NCBI GenBank assembly: GCA_050744525.1
Contig: JBOGHG010000080.1
Coordinates: forward strand, 1-15,575
DNA length: 15,575 nt
Direction: 5' to 3'
Source of the DNA: DASQUK01 sp050744525
Lineage (GTDB): Bacteria > Actinomycetota > Acidimicrobiia > Acidimicrobiales > VFJN01
The position numbers were made by a program, and so were the translations under genes. Under the pieces are notes generated by a model. The model was not told where the DNA came from. It saw only the letters and a program-made list of their open reading frames with translations, and ran no database searches. The first letter of the stretch is position 1; each line of letters opens with the position of its first letter. Positions 1 through 7,918 of the stretch are shown one piece after another.

Positions 1-1
1 C

Positions 2-976
2 GTCCCGCTGCTCGAGATCGTGTCCAAGCCCGACCTGCGGTCGGCCGACGACGCCCGGGCCTATGTGACCGAGCTCCGGGCCATCCTGCTCGCCACCGGC
101 GCGTCCGACGCCAAGATGGAGGAAGGGTCCCTGCGCGTCGACGCCAACGTCTCCATCCATCGCCCCGGCGAGCCCTTCGGCACCCGCTGCGAGATCAAGA
201 ACCTCAACTCGCTCCGGTCGCTGGGCCGGGCTATCGAGTACGAGGCTCGGCGCCAGATCGAGCTCGTCGAGTCCGGTCAGCCGGTCCGCCAGGAGACGCG
301 CCATTGGAACGAGGACGAGGGCCGCACGGGCACGCTGCGCACCAAGGAGGAAGCGGAGGACTACCGCTACTTCCCGGAGCCGGACCTCGTGCCGCTCGAC
401 CCCGACGAGGAGTGGATCGCGCGCGTTGATGCCGAGCTGCCCGTCCTGCCCGCCGAGCGCCGCACGGTGCTGGCCGACGCCGCCGGGGTGGCGCCGACCG
501 TCACCGGGGTCGCCATCGCCGTCGAGCGCCGCCTCGACGGACTGGCGCTCGGGGCCATCGCCGCCGGCGGCGAGCCGGGACGCGTGCTCACCCACGTCGA
601 ACACAACCTGGCCGTCGAGGGCGCGGACGCGCTGGACCCCGCCAAGCTGGCGGCGCTGGTTTCCATGGAGACCGCGGGCGAGCTCACCGCCACGCAGGCC
701 AAGGCGGTGCTGGCGGAGATGGTGGCCAGCGGCGACGATCCGGCCGCCATCGCCAAGGCCAAGGGCTACGAGGCCATGGGCGCCGACGAACTGGCCGCTG
801 CGGTCGACCGGGTCATCGCCGCCAATGCCGACGAGTGGAAGCGCTTCGTCGAGGGCGACGACAAGCTGCGGGGTCGGCTCACGGGCCTCTTCGTCGGCCA
901 GGTCATGAGGGCCACCAACGGTCAGGCGGATGGCAAGGCCGTGACGGCCCTGTTGCGCCGGCGCGCCGGCGCCTGA
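2..976 (+). CDS. gatB: Aspartyl/glutamyl-tRNA(Asn/Gln) amidotransferase subunit B, 5' end missing
   Basis: GatB is the tRNA-binding, kinase-like subunit of the cytosolic GatCAB complex, which converts Glu-tRNA(Gln) and Asp-tRNA(Asn) to the amidated forms with ammonia supplied by GatA. The reading frame is open from base 2 and gives 324 visible residues. It begins inside the conserved VPLLEIVSKPDLRS stretch, so roughly the first 160-170 residues of a usual ~490-residue protein lie outside the window. Further GatB hallmarks follow: the GTRCEIKNLNS segment near visible residues 60-70, the QETRHWNEDEG motif, and the KEEAEDYRYFPEPDL motif at about 113-127. The Ala-rich helical C-terminal part (about 190-320) is the YqeY-like tail domain that contacts tRNA. 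The protein ends on TGA at 974-976. The next gene converges on it from the minus strand 36 bp away. No damage is visible. Confidence 0.97.
   Translation, partial: VPLLEIVSKPDLRSADDARAYVTELRAILLATGASDAKMEEGSLRVDANVSIHRPGEPFGTRCEIKNLNSLRSLGRAIEYEARRQIELVESGQPVRQETRHWNEDEGRTGTLRTKEEAEDYRYFPEPDLVPLDPDEEWIARVDAELPVLPAERRTVLADAAGVAPTVTGVAIAVERRLDGLALGAIAAGGEPGRVLTHVEHNLAVEGADALDPAKLAALVSMETAGELTATQAKAVLAEMVASGDDPAAIAKAKGYEAMGADELAAAVDRVIAANADEWKRFVEGDDKLRGRLTGLFVGQVMRATNGQADGKAVTALLRRRAGA
955..972 (+). terminator. GC-only palindrome at the gatB stop, possible terminator without a U-tract
   Basis: An 18-nt perfect palindrome (GCGCCGGCGCGCCGGCGC) occupies the last codons of gatB, immediately before its TGA. 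As RNA it can form a 7-bp all-GC stem with a CGCG loop. No T-run follows, so it is not a classical intrinsic terminator. It lies at a convergent gene junction where transcription from both sides should stop, and high-GC actinomycetes often end transcripts at such hairpins. It also falls in Arg/Ala/Gly codons, where GC palindromes arise by chance. Confidence 0.3.
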
Positions 977-1012
977 CCGACTCGCCCCGGAAGCCGGAAC
1001 GGGCGCGGCCCG

Positions 1013-1321
1013 TCAGCCTCCGGACACCGCGGGCATCACCGAGACCTCGACCCCCACAGCCAGCGGCGTGTCCTGTTCGGACAGGTCGCGGACGTTGTCG
1101 TCGCCGACGAACAGGTTGACGTGCCGGCGCAGCCGGCCCTGCTCGTCGCGTAGCCGGCGCTCGAGATCGGGATGGGTGGCCGCGAGGTGGTCCAGCAGGG
1201 CCCGGACGGTCGGCTCCTCGCCGAGCCCGTCGACGTCGACGTCGACCACCGGGCTCCCGCCGGTGTATGTGCGCAGGCTGGCCGGCACCCGCACGTGGAC
1301 GCCGGCGGAGCCCGGCGTCAC
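1013..1321 (-). CDS. MoaD/ThiS-family ubiquitin-fold protein ending in Gly-Gly
   Basis: This is a 102-residue protein of the beta-grasp MoaD/ThiS (ubiquitin-like) superfamily. An N-terminal strand (VHVRVPASLRTYTGG, from residue 8) is followed by a helix with the typical TVRALLDHLAATHPDLERRL pattern (38-57). A strand with HVNLFVGDDNVRDL (67-80) follows, then the PLAVGVEVSVMPAVSGG end (86-102). The exposed C-terminal Gly-Gly is the residue pair that E1-like enzymes adenylate and thiocarboxylate in MoaD, ThiS and archaeal SAMP proteins. The GTG start at 1321-1319 overlaps the TGA of the upstream propeller gene (GTGA), which fixes the start and indicates translational coupling. No MoaE, ThiF/MoeB, ThiG or JAMM protease gene is in the window, so a role in molybdopterin or thiamine synthesis is not supported by context. 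It could be a sulfur carrier or a protein modifier. The fold is fairly sure; the function is unknown. Confidence 0.85.
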   Translation of the reverse strand: MTPGSAGVHVRVPASLRTYTGGSPVVDVDVDGLGEEPTVRALLDHLAATHPDLERRLRDEQGRLRRHVNLFVGDDNVRDLSEQDTPLAVGVEVSVMPAVSGG

Positions 1322-2415
1322 AGCAGCTCGGCCGCCCGCACCACCAGTACGTCGGGCAGGTGGCGGACGATCGACGTCCACGACGCCCCCTCGTCGGCGC
1401 TGGCGAACACCTCGCCCGAGCGCGTCCCGAAGTACACGCCGGCCGGGTCGGCGTCGTCGGTGCACAGCGCGTCGCGCAGCACGCTCACGTAGGCGTGCTC
1501 CTGGGGTAGCCCGTCGGCGAGCGGCTCCCAGCTCTCGCCGGCGTCGGTGATGCGATAGATGCGGCATCGGTCCTCGGGCGGCATCCGGTGCTCGTCCTTG
1601 ACCAGCGGATAGACATATGCGGTGCCCGCCCGGTGCGGATGCGCGGCCACCGGGAAGCCGAAGTCGGCGGGCAGGTTCTCGCCGATCGCCCGCCACGTGG
1701 CGCCGAAGTCGTCGCTGCGGTAGACGCCACCGTGGTTCTGGAGGAACAGCTGGTCGGGTCGGTCGGGCTGGCCGGCGAACTTGTGGACGCACTGGCCGAA
1801 CTCGGGGTGCTGGTCCGGCTGCCGCCAGGCGTCGATCCCCGTGTTGGACGCTTCCCACGATTTGCCGCCGTCATCGGTGCGGTACACGCCCGCGGCGGAG
1901 ACGCCGACGAGCATGCGATCGGGGTCGGTGGCATGGGGAACGACCGTGTGCAGGCACAGACCGCCCGCGCCCGGCATCCACCGCTTCCGGTGCGGATGCT
2001 CCCACAGGCCCTCCACCAGCGAGAACGTCTCGCCGCCGTCGTCGGAGCGGAACAGCGCGCCGGGCTCGACACCCGCCCACACCAGGCCCGGCTGGTCGGT
2101 GCCGGCGGGGTGGAGCTGCCACGTCCGCACCAGAGCCGCCCCGGTCTCCACAGGAAAGCGGATCGAGCCACCCTCGGTTTCCTGCCACGACGCGCCGACG
2201 TCGTCCGACCGGAAGACGGACGGGCCCCAGTGCTCGCTGTCCGCACCCGCCAACAGCCGGGGTGATCCTCCGCCTGCGTCGGGCCGCGTGTCGATCGCGG
2301 CGGCATAGACGGCGTTCATCGTGAAATGCGGCCCGTCCAGGGACCAGGCGGCACGGTCGTTGCTGCGAGCCAGGAAGAGCCCCTTGCGCGTGCCGATCAT
2401 GAGCAAGGTTGTCAT
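1318..2415 (-). CDS. Cytosolic BNR/Asp-box beta-propeller protein (often labelled exo-alpha-sialidase)
   Basis: This 365-residue protein is built of Asp-box (BNR) repeats. Six S/T-x-D-x-G-x-S/T-W-like motifs are visible at about residues 70 (SDDVGASW), 124 (SDDGGETF), 180 (TDDGGKSW), 234 (SDDFGATW), 289 (ITDAGESW) and 339 (SADEGASW), spaced by about 50-57 residues. This predicts a six- or seven-bladed propeller. The N-terminus (MTTLLMIGTRKGLFLARS) has no signal peptide, so it should be cytosolic. I see no sialidase arginine triad or clear FRIP motif, so a database name of sialidase would rest on the repeats alone; the closer analogues are YVTN/VPS10-like propellers used as scaffolds. ATG 2415 is chosen because GGAGG lies 6 nt upstream and family-like sequence starts there. 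An in-frame extension to 2628 would run back into the ABC gene. The 3' end overlaps the MoaD-like gene by GTGA. Confidence 0.85.
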   Translation of the reverse strand: MTTLLMIGTRKGLFLARSNDRAAWSLDGPHFTMNAVYAAAIDTRPDAGGGSPRLLAGADSEHWGPSVFRSDDVGASWQETEGGSIRFPVETGAALVRTWQLHPAGTDQPGLVWAGVEPGALFRSDDGGETFSLVEGLWEHPHRKRWMPGAGGLCLHTVVPHATDPDRMLVGVSAAGVYRTDDGGKSWEASNTGIDAWRQPDQHPEFGQCVHKFAGQPDRPDQLFLQNHGGVYRSDDFGATWRAIGENLPADFGFPVAAHPHRAGTAYVYPLVKDEHRMPPEDRCRIYRITDAGESWEPLADGLPQEHAYVSVLRDALCTDDADPAGVYFGTRSGEVFASADEGASWTSIVRHLPDVLVVRAAELL

Positions 2416-2452
2416 GGTGGCCTCCGAGTCGCTCGGTCCATTTCCCGACCGC

Positions 2453-2458
2453 AACATA
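2453..2458 (-). promoter_or_regulatory. Possible -10 element for the propeller/MoaD-like pair
   Basis: In the 62-bp gap between the second ATPase and the propeller gene the minus strand reads TATGTT, which fits the actinobacterial TANNNT -10 consensus. It is about 37 nt before the ATG at 2415, with GGAGG between. I find no convincing -35 hexamer at 17-18 bp. The pair could have its own promoter or simply be read through from the transporter genes. Confidence 0.3.
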
Positions 2459-2477
2459 GACCGGAGATCGACCCGAG

Positions 2478-3173
2478 CTAGGAGCGCGAGAGCGGACCGA
2501 GCTGGCCGTGCTTCAGTTCGAGGACCCGATCGGCGTCTTCGAAGGCAACCTCGTTGTGGCTGGCGAGGACACAGGCGCATCCCTCGTCCGTCAGGCGCCG
2601 CAGCACGAACACCATCGCCTCCGCCCATTCGCGGTTCTGGTGGGCGACCGGCTCGTCGGCCAGCACCAGCCGGGGCCGCACGACCACTGCTCGGGCCAGG
2701 GCGGTGCGCTGCTGCTCCCCGAGGGAGATCTCGTTCGGGAGGCGGCCTGCGAGATGATCGATGCCCAGCCGTCGCATCAAGGTGGCCGGTTCGTCGGCGT
2801 TCGCCACGTCGTGGAGCCGGAGGGGCAGCGCCACGTTCTCCGCGACGGTCAGTTCATCCAGCAGGCCGAGTGACTGCGGCAGCACGGCCACGTCGTTCCA
2901 CCTGAGCCGGTCCGGTGGCACGGCGCCGCCGAGGACGATGACGGAACCGGCATCGGGCTGGTCCCACCCGGCCACGATCGTCAACAGGGTGGTCTTGCCC
3001 GACCCCGACCGGCCGGCCACGGTCACGAGCTCGCCGGGCTCGACCGTGAGGTCGACGCCGGCCAGCACCCGCTGGGGGCCCGCCGGTTCCACGAACGACT
3101 TCTCGAGCCCGGCGAGCTCGAGCACGACGTCACCTGCCGTCGCCGGTCCGGACCGCTCGCGTGCGGGGATCAC
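2478..3173 (-). CDS. ABC transporter ATPase, LolD/MacB type, with degenerate signature and D-loop
   Basis: This 231-residue nucleotide-binding subunit has a Walker A at 54-61 (GRSGSGKT), a Q-loop glutamine at 100 (VLPQSLGLLDELTVAEN), a Walker B with catalytic Glu at 169-174 (LVLADE), and an H-loop His at 206 (ASHNE). The signature reads ISLGEQQ (149-155) instead of LSGGEQQ. The segment after DEP reads VAHQNRE instead of the usual T-x-x-LD D-loop. It is most likely one half of an asymmetric ATPase pair with the upstream gene, driving the FtsX-type permease. GTG 3173 is chosen because it overlaps the TGA of the upstream ATPase (GTGA) and gives a family-like length. The next gene follows after 62 bp. 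Substrate unknown; LolD/MacB relatives move lipoproteins, peptides or drugs, or transmit force. Confidence 0.93.
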   Translation of the reverse strand: MIPARERSGPATAGDVVLELAGLEKSFVEPAGPQRVLAGVDLTVEPGELVTVAGRSGSGKTTLLTIVAGWDQPDAGSVIVLGGAVPPDRLRWNDVAVLPQSLGLLDELTVAENVALPLRLHDVANADEPATLMRRLGIDHLAGRLPNEISLGEQQRTALARAVVVRPRLVLADEPVAHQNREWAEAMVFVLRRLTDEGCACVLASHNEVAFEDADRVLELKHGQLGPLSRS

Positions 3174-3847
3174 GCGGCCACGACCTTTCCGTCCCGCAGC
3201 CTCACGACGTGGTCGCTGGCGGCGATCACCGCGTCGTCGTGCGAGGCGACAACCAGGGTGGCGCCCCCGTCGACCAGGCGGCGCATCGTCTCCACCAGGC
3301 CGGCCCCGGAGTCGGCGTCGAGCTCGGCCGTCGGCTCGTCGGCCAGCAGAAGCGTCGGCCGTCCGATCGCCGCCGCCGCGAACGCCACCCGCTGCTGCTC
3401 GCCGCCCGACAGCTCGTCGGGGTAGCTCCCCACCCGGTCGGACAGCCCGACGGCGTCGAGCAGCGCCGGCGCCTCGCCGGGGTCGACGCCCCGCAGGCGC
3501 GCCGCAAGCGTGACCTGCTCGCCGGCACGGAGGTACCCCAGCAGGTTGTCGGCCGGATCCTGCAGGACGATGCCCATGGCGCGGCGGCGCAAGCGCCGCA
3601 GCCTCCCCCATCGCAGCCGCGTCAGGTCGGTGCCGTCGAGCTCCACCGCTCCCGCCCGGGGCCGCTGGAGCCCCGCCAGGACCCGCAGCAGCGACGACTT
3701 GCCCGAACCCGACGGTCCGGCCACAACCGAGAGCCGTCCCCGCTCGAAGGCGGCGTCAACGTCGCGCAGTGCGTGTACCGCCCCTGCAGCCGTGGTGTAG
3801 TCCACCGCCAGCTGGCGGCACCGGGCGGCAGGATCAGACGCCGGCAC
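3170..3847 (-). CDS. ABC transporter ATPase, LolD/MacB type, canonical motifs
   Basis: This 225-residue ATPase has all motifs intact: Walker A GPSGSGKS (44-51), Q-loop IVLQDPADNLL (Gln 96), signature LSGGEQQ (146-152), Walker B LLLADE (166-171) followed by a good D-loop (PTAELDADSG), and H-loop His 203 (ASHDD). The short linker after Walker A and the Q-loop style match the LolD/MacB/FtsE group, which works with FtsX-fold permeases. The GTG start at 3847 lies 14 nt inside the 3' end of the permease gene, and the stop overlaps the next ATPase gene by GTGA. The three genes are therefore one translationally coupled unit. I infer that this subunit supplies a consensus ATP site while its partner supplies a degenerate one. 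Transport substrate cannot be read from the sequence. Confidence 0.95.
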   Translation of the reverse strand: MPASDPAARCRQLAVDYTTAAGAVHALRDVDAAFERGRLSVVAGPSGSGKSSLLRVLAGLQRPRAGAVELDGTDLTRLRWGRLRRLRRRAMGIVLQDPADNLLGYLRAGEQVTLAARLRGVDPGEAPALLDAVGLSDRVGSYPDELSGGEQQRVAFAAAAIGRPTLLLADEPTAELDADSGAGLVETMRRLVDGGATLVVASHDDAVIAASDHVVRLRDGKVVAA

Positions 3848-6530
3848 GTAGCACCTCCACGGGATCGTCGCGGTCGGTCCGCCGCTGGGCCAGGACCGCG
3901 GCGAGGCCGGCGACGACGAGGGCGGTGGTGGCCAGACCCACGACGACTGCGACCGCCGGTCGCAACAACGGCTCGGGTTGGAAGCCGGGGACGGGATCGA
4001 TCCGACCGTAGGCGAGCCGGGCCCCGCCGAGGCCGATCCCCAGGCCGAGCCAGCAGCCGACGACGACGCTGGCGGTCAGCTCGAGGAGGAGTGCCCGACG
4101 GTGGACGGCCGGACTGAGACCCATGCGGCGAGCGAACGCGTAGCCGAGCAGGCGGCCCCGGCGGCGGGCATCGAGGTAGACGGCGATGCCGCCGAGGACC
4201 AGCACCCCGGCGGCGATGCCGAGCGACTGCATGAACCCGAACGTCCACGACACCGTGAGGAACGATGCCTGGTCGACCACCTCGTCGACCCTCCGCCCCT
4301 CCCGGAACTCCGTTCCCGCCGCCGCCAGCGCCGCCAGCGAGTCGCCGCGGTCGCCGCGGATCCAAACCTCGCTGATGGGGCGAGGCAGGTCGAGGTCGGC
4401 GAGGGCGGAGGCGGCGACGTACAGCGTCGGGTTGCCGCGCTTCATGCCGGGGAACGCCTGCGCGTCGGCGACCCGATCGATCGTGAACCGGCGGGTGCCG
4501 ACGGCGATGATCCCCACCTCCGCCGTGGTCGGCATGTCGGCCCCCACCACCACCGCGGGAACGCGGCCGTCCCGGGGCGGCGCCGCCAGCCGACCCAGAA
4601 GCTCGCCGAGCGATGTGTCCGAGAAGCTCGAATCCCAGAAGGCCGCGCGCTCGAAGGTCGAAGGATCGATGCCGTGCACGATCACGTCCTCACGGCGGCC
4701 CGCGTCGACCCAGGCGCGCTGGTACACGGCCACCTCGGTCGCTCGAGCCGACAGCTCGGGCGGGATGGGCTGATCCGGGGAGAGCCGCACGGCGATGTCG
4801 CTCCCGATGAACGTCTTCGCCTTGGCTTCGAGCGTGGCGTCGAGGGAGCGGTTCAGGGTGCCGGCATAGCCGAGGACACCAGCAGCGATGGCAGCGGCCG
4901 CGACCAGCCCGATGACCGCCACCCGGTAGCGCGCGACCCGACGGACGGCCAGGTACAGCGCCGTCGGCCAGGTGCGGCTGGCGGTCCGCAGCGGCCCCAG
5001 CGCCGCGGCCAGCAACCGCATGGCCACAGCCACCGCGGTCACCAGGAACAACACGGGGAACAAGAGACCGAGCACGTCGACCCGGGTCACGTCGGCACCC
5101 TGGCTCACGGGGACACCCCACTCGCCCAGGCGCCGGTACGACAGCAGCGCAGTCGCCCCCAGGACGAGCTCCCACGGGACCACCCGTAGCCACGCCCACC
5201 GGCGCCGTCTCGCGTGGTGGGTGCGCACGCGGCCGGCAACCACCAGCGCCACGGTGAGCGCGGCCGCCAGCGCGGCGAGGACGCCGGCGAGGGCCGCCCG
5301 CCCGAGGGCGGCCGGCTCCAGCACCGGCGACGGGCCCAGCCACAGCACGATCCCGTAGGCCAGCCCGACCCCGGCGGCGCTGCCCACCGCGAGGGCAAGC
5401 GCCAGCTCGAGCACCGCCTTGACCCCGAGACCGGCCGGCGACACGCCCCGCACGGTCAGGATCGTCACCTCGCGGCGACGCCGGTCGAACCAGAGTGCGG
5501 CCGCCGCCCCCACCAGCCCGACGCCGGCCAACGCCGCGAACCCCGCCACCGGCCACACGCCACCGCGGACCGACGTCTGGATCCCCTGGGCCCGATCGGT
5601 CACGAACGGCAGTGCGGAGCGGAAGAACCTCGATACGAAGTCCTCCGCATCCCGGTACCTGGTCTGATTGGCGCCGGTCCCGAAGGCGATGGCGCCGCCA
5701 CTGTTGAGGACCGCGGCACACCAGTTCGGTCTGGGGAGCTGGTACGTGTCACATGCGAGGTCGTCGACCAGTCGATTGGCGTCCGCGAGGCTGAGATCGT
5801 CGCCGAGGGGCGCTTCCCACGCCCGCTGCACTTGGCGGGCGTCGAGCACGGCCACCAGCTCGTCGAACGTCGCCCTGTCCGTCAGCAGGACCGGAGGCGG
5901 CGGCACCGGCTCGATGCCTTGGAGCAGCAGCAGGTCGCCATGGGAGCACCAGAAGTCGTCCAGCACCGTGCCCGTCTCGTCGCGGTAGACGCCCGCGATC
6001 GGGAGGTCGACGGGCGTGGGCGCGTCGCCGCCCAGCAGCACCGCCCGGTCGCCAGGCCTCAGTCCGGCGTTGTCGGTGACGCGGTCGGAAACCCACAACC
6101 CTGGGCCCGGCGATCCGTCGATCACGTCGACATGATCGAGCGCGCCGTCACGGGTCAGGATCACCACCGGCGTGGCCCGGGACCCATCGGCCTGCACGAG
6201 GCTTGCCTCCATGTGCGCCCACAGGACCGCCGGACCGAGCCTGTTCCCCAGGAGGGCGAAGGGGTTGGAATCCTCGTCGGACAGCGCCCCGACGGCCTGT
6301 CCGTAGGTCACTCCCGTGTCCCGCGGGCAGCGCTCGGCGGCCTGCACCTCCACCGACGCGGTGCCCACCGACGACACGAACAGCGGGACCGCACCGAGCG
6401 AAGCCGCCAGGACGGCGGTCGCCCCCGCCACGGTCGCCAGCACGCCCGGCCGCCGCAGCAGCAGCCACGGTGCCCGCCGCCACGGCGCCGACGACAGCGT
6501 GACCAGCGCGGCGCGGACCCTCCTTCCCAT
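3834..6530 (-). CDS. Large FtsX/MacB-type ABC permease, two halves fused
   Basis: This is an 898-residue membrane protein. Hydrophobic segments lie at about 28-50, 325-347, 369-397, 407-433, 484-509, 534-556, 759-785, 812-838 and 857-880. Large extracytoplasmic regions lie at about 51-324 and 557-758. This is two FtsX-like halves in tandem: one TM, one big outer domain, then three TMs each, with an extra segment near 484-509 joining them. One such chain can serve both ATPases encoded just downstream. The first outer domain holds four Cys (68, 195, 260, 271) that could form disulfides. The end (DPVEVLRAGV) is the usual FtsX-family tail. ATG 6530 has no clear Shine-Dalgarno; AAGGAGG lies just inside the coding start, but no ATG, GTG or TTG follows at a useful distance. 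The MATE gene ends 28 bp upstream. Substrate unknown. Confidence 0.92.
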   Translation of the reverse strand: MGRRVRAALVTLSSAPWRRAPWLLLRRPGVLATVAGATAVLAASLGAVPLFVSSVGTASVEVQAAERCPRDTGVTYGQAVGALSDEDSNPFALLGNRLGPAVLWAHMEASLVQADGSRATPVVILTRDGALDHVDVIDGSPGPGLWVSDRVTDNAGLRPGDRAVLLGGDAPTPVDLPIAGVYRDETGTVLDDFWCSHGDLLLLQGIEPVPPPPVLLTDRATFDELVAVLDARQVQRAWEAPLGDDLSLADANRLVDDLACDTYQLPRPNWCAAVLNSGGAIAFGTGANQTRYRDAEDFVSRFFRSALPFVTDRAQGIQTSVRGGVWPVAGFAALAGVGLVGAAAALWFDRRRREVTILTVRGVSPAGLGVKAVLELALALAVGSAAGVGLAYGIVLWLGPSPVLEPAALGRAALAGVLAALAAALTVALVVAGRVRTHHARRRRWAWLRVVPWELVLGATALLSYRRLGEWGVPVSQGADVTRVDVLGLLFPVLFLVTAVAVAMRLLAAALGPLRTASRTWPTALYLAVRRVARYRVAVIGLVAAAAIAAGVLGYAGTLNRSLDATLEAKAKTFIGSDIAVRLSPDQPIPPELSARATEVAVYQRAWVDAGRREDVIVHGIDPSTFERAAFWDSSFSDTSLGELLGRLAAPPRDGRVPAVVVGADMPTTAEVGIIAVGTRRFTIDRVADAQAFPGMKRGNPTLYVAASALADLDLPRPISEVWIRGDRGDSLAALAAAGTEFREGRRVDEVVDQASFLTVSWTFGFMQSLGIAAGVLVLGGIAVYLDARRRGRLLGYAFARRMGLSPAVHRRALLLELTASVVVGCWLGLGIGLGGARLAYGRIDPVPGFQPEPLLRPAVAVVVGLATTALVVAGLAAVLAQRRTDRDDPVEVLRAGV

Positions 6531-6558
6531 CGGGTGGCGACGGTAGCGGCCCGGGCCG

Positions 6559-7902
6559 TCAGCGTCGGGCGCCGAGCACGATCCAGCGGCCCGAGGCGAA
6601 CCGGGCCAGCAGGGTCGATGCCCGCGTCGCCATCAGCAGTCCCAGCGAGGCCCACAGCCAGCCGATGCCGGCGTCGAGGGCGAGCACCGCCAACGCCGCC
6701 GGGATGAACACGGCGGCGGCGACGATCATGGCCCAGGCCAGGAAGCGCATGTCGCCGGCCCCGATCAGCACGCCGTCGAGCACGAACGCCACGGCGTTGA
6801 CCGGCTGGAGCGCCGCCACCCACACCAGCAGGAAGCTCGCCAGCGCCAGCACCTCGGTGTCGTCGGTGAACAGGTGGGGCAGAACGGTCCGCAGCGCCGC
6901 CACCAGCAGGCCCAGCGCCACGCCCAGCGCCACGCCCCACTCGATCATCCGCCGCCCGGCGGCCCGGGCGCCGGCGCCGTCGCCCGCCCCCAGGGCCCGC
7001 CCCACCATGGCCTGGCCGGCGATGGCGATGGCGTCGACGCCGAGCCCCAGGAACGACCACACCTCGAAGGCGATCTGGTGGGCGGCGACGTCGACCGCAC
7101 CGAGGCGTGCCGCCACGGCGGTGGCCACCACCAGCGCCGCCCGCAACGCCGCCGTCCGCACCAGCAGGTCGCGGCCCACGCGGGCCAGCGCCGCCAGGCT
7201 GGCGGGATGGGGCGCGAGGTCCGCGCCCTGGCGGCGCGCCGCGTGGCCGACGCGGCGGATGTACACGGCGGCGCCGCCGGCCTGCGCCAGCACGGTGGCC
7301 AGCGCCGAGGCGCCGATGCCCTGGTCCAGGCCGTAGATGAGCGCGACCTCGATCGCGAGGTTGGCCGCCGCCGTGCCGATGGCTATCAGCAACGGGGTGC
7401 GGGTGTCCTGCAGGCCGCGCAGGTAGCCGGCACCCGCCAGCACCAGCAGCATCGCCGGCACGCCCAGCAGGCTGATCCGCAGGTAGACGAGGGCATTGGT
7501 GCGGACGGCGCCCTCGGCGCCCATCCAGCCGACCAGCGGACCGCTGAGCACCAGGCCGACCGCGGTCACGCCCAGGCCGATGACCAGCGCCAGCCACATC
7601 GACTGCACCGCCTGGTGCGCCGCCTCCCGCTCGTCGCCCGCCCCCAGCAGCCTGCTCACCGCCGCGGTGGTGCCGTAGGCGAGGAAGATGAAGACGGCGT
7701 ACAGCGTCAGCAGCACGCTCGAGGCCACCGCGAGCCCGGCGAGCTGGGGTGTGCCCAGGTGGCCGACCACGGCGGTGTCCGTGAGCACGTAGAGGGGCTC
7801 GGCGATGAGGGCCCCGAAGGCCGGTACGGCCAACCGGGCGATCTCCCGGTCGAGCGGGCTGCGCAGCGACAGGCGCCGGGTGGTCCGGGGAGTGGCGATC
7901 AT
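6559..7902 (-). CDS. MATE-family efflux transporter (DinF-like)
   Basis: This 447-residue protein has the usual length and about twelve hydrophobic segments of the MATE (multidrug and toxin extrusion) superfamily. These inner-membrane antiporters export organic cations, drugs or metabolites in exchange for H+ or Na+. Recognisable parts are the first helix region LAVPAFGALIAEPLYVLTDTAVVGHLG (split here around residues 24-50) with conserved Asp 42 in the DTAxVG motif. A GYLRGLQDTRTPL loop in the first half and its counterpart VLDGVLIGAGDMRFLAWAM in the second half show the internal two-fold repeat. ATG 7902 has only a weak CTGGA upstream. It is the first gene of the minus-strand run and is divergent from the M28-like gene across about 26 bp. 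The FtsX-type permease follows after 28 bp, suggesting cotranscription. The substrate is not predictable. Confidence 0.93.
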   Translation of the reverse strand: MIATPRTTRRLSLRSPLDREIARLAVPAFGALIAEPLYVLTDTAVVGHLGTPQLAGLAVASSVLLTLYAVFIFLAYGTTAAVSRLLGAGDEREAAHQAVQSMWLALVIGLGVTAVGLVLSGPLVGWMGAEGAVRTNALVYLRISLLGVPAMLLVLAGAGYLRGLQDTRTPLLIAIGTAAANLAIEVALIYGLDQGIGASALATVLAQAGGAAVYIRRVGHAARRQGADLAPHPASLAALARVGRDLLVRTAALRAALVVATAVAARLGAVDVAAHQIAFEVWSFLGLGVDAIAIAGQAMVGRALGAGDGAGARAAGRRMIEWGVALGVALGLLVAALRTVLPHLFTDDTEVLALASFLLVWVAALQPVNAVAFVLDGVLIGAGDMRFLAWAMIVAAAVFIPAALAVLALDAGIGWLWASLGLLMATRASTLLARFASGRWIVLGARR

Positions 7903-7912
7903 TCCAGCCGAC

Positions 7913-7918
7913 TAGTGT
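7913..7918 (+). promoter_or_regulatory. Candidate -10 element of the M28-like lipoprotein gene
   Basis: TAGTGT fits TANNNT and ends 10 nt before the ATG at 7929, so the transcript would start within a few bases of the start codon. No Shine-Dalgarno precedes any of the possible starts (GTG 7917, ATG 7929, ATG 7938), which fits a leaderless mRNA. No good -35 is visible, because the upstream bases already code for the divergent MATE gene. A self-complementary ACTAGT (7911-7916) overlaps the element. Confidence 0.35.

Noticed and set aside
1318..2415. Reading the propeller as a true sialidase
   Set aside because: Asp boxes occur in many propellers; no signal peptide, arginine triad or clear FRIP motif is seen.
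6547..6558. 12-nt GC palindrome between the MATE gene and the permease gene
   Set aside because: Too short and GC-only, no T-run; expected by chance in such DNA and the genes look cotranscribed.
5214..6707. 497-residue plus-strand open frame opposite the permease
   Set aside because: Low-complexity His/Arg/Gln composition with no motif; the minus frame gives clear membrane segments and FtsX features.
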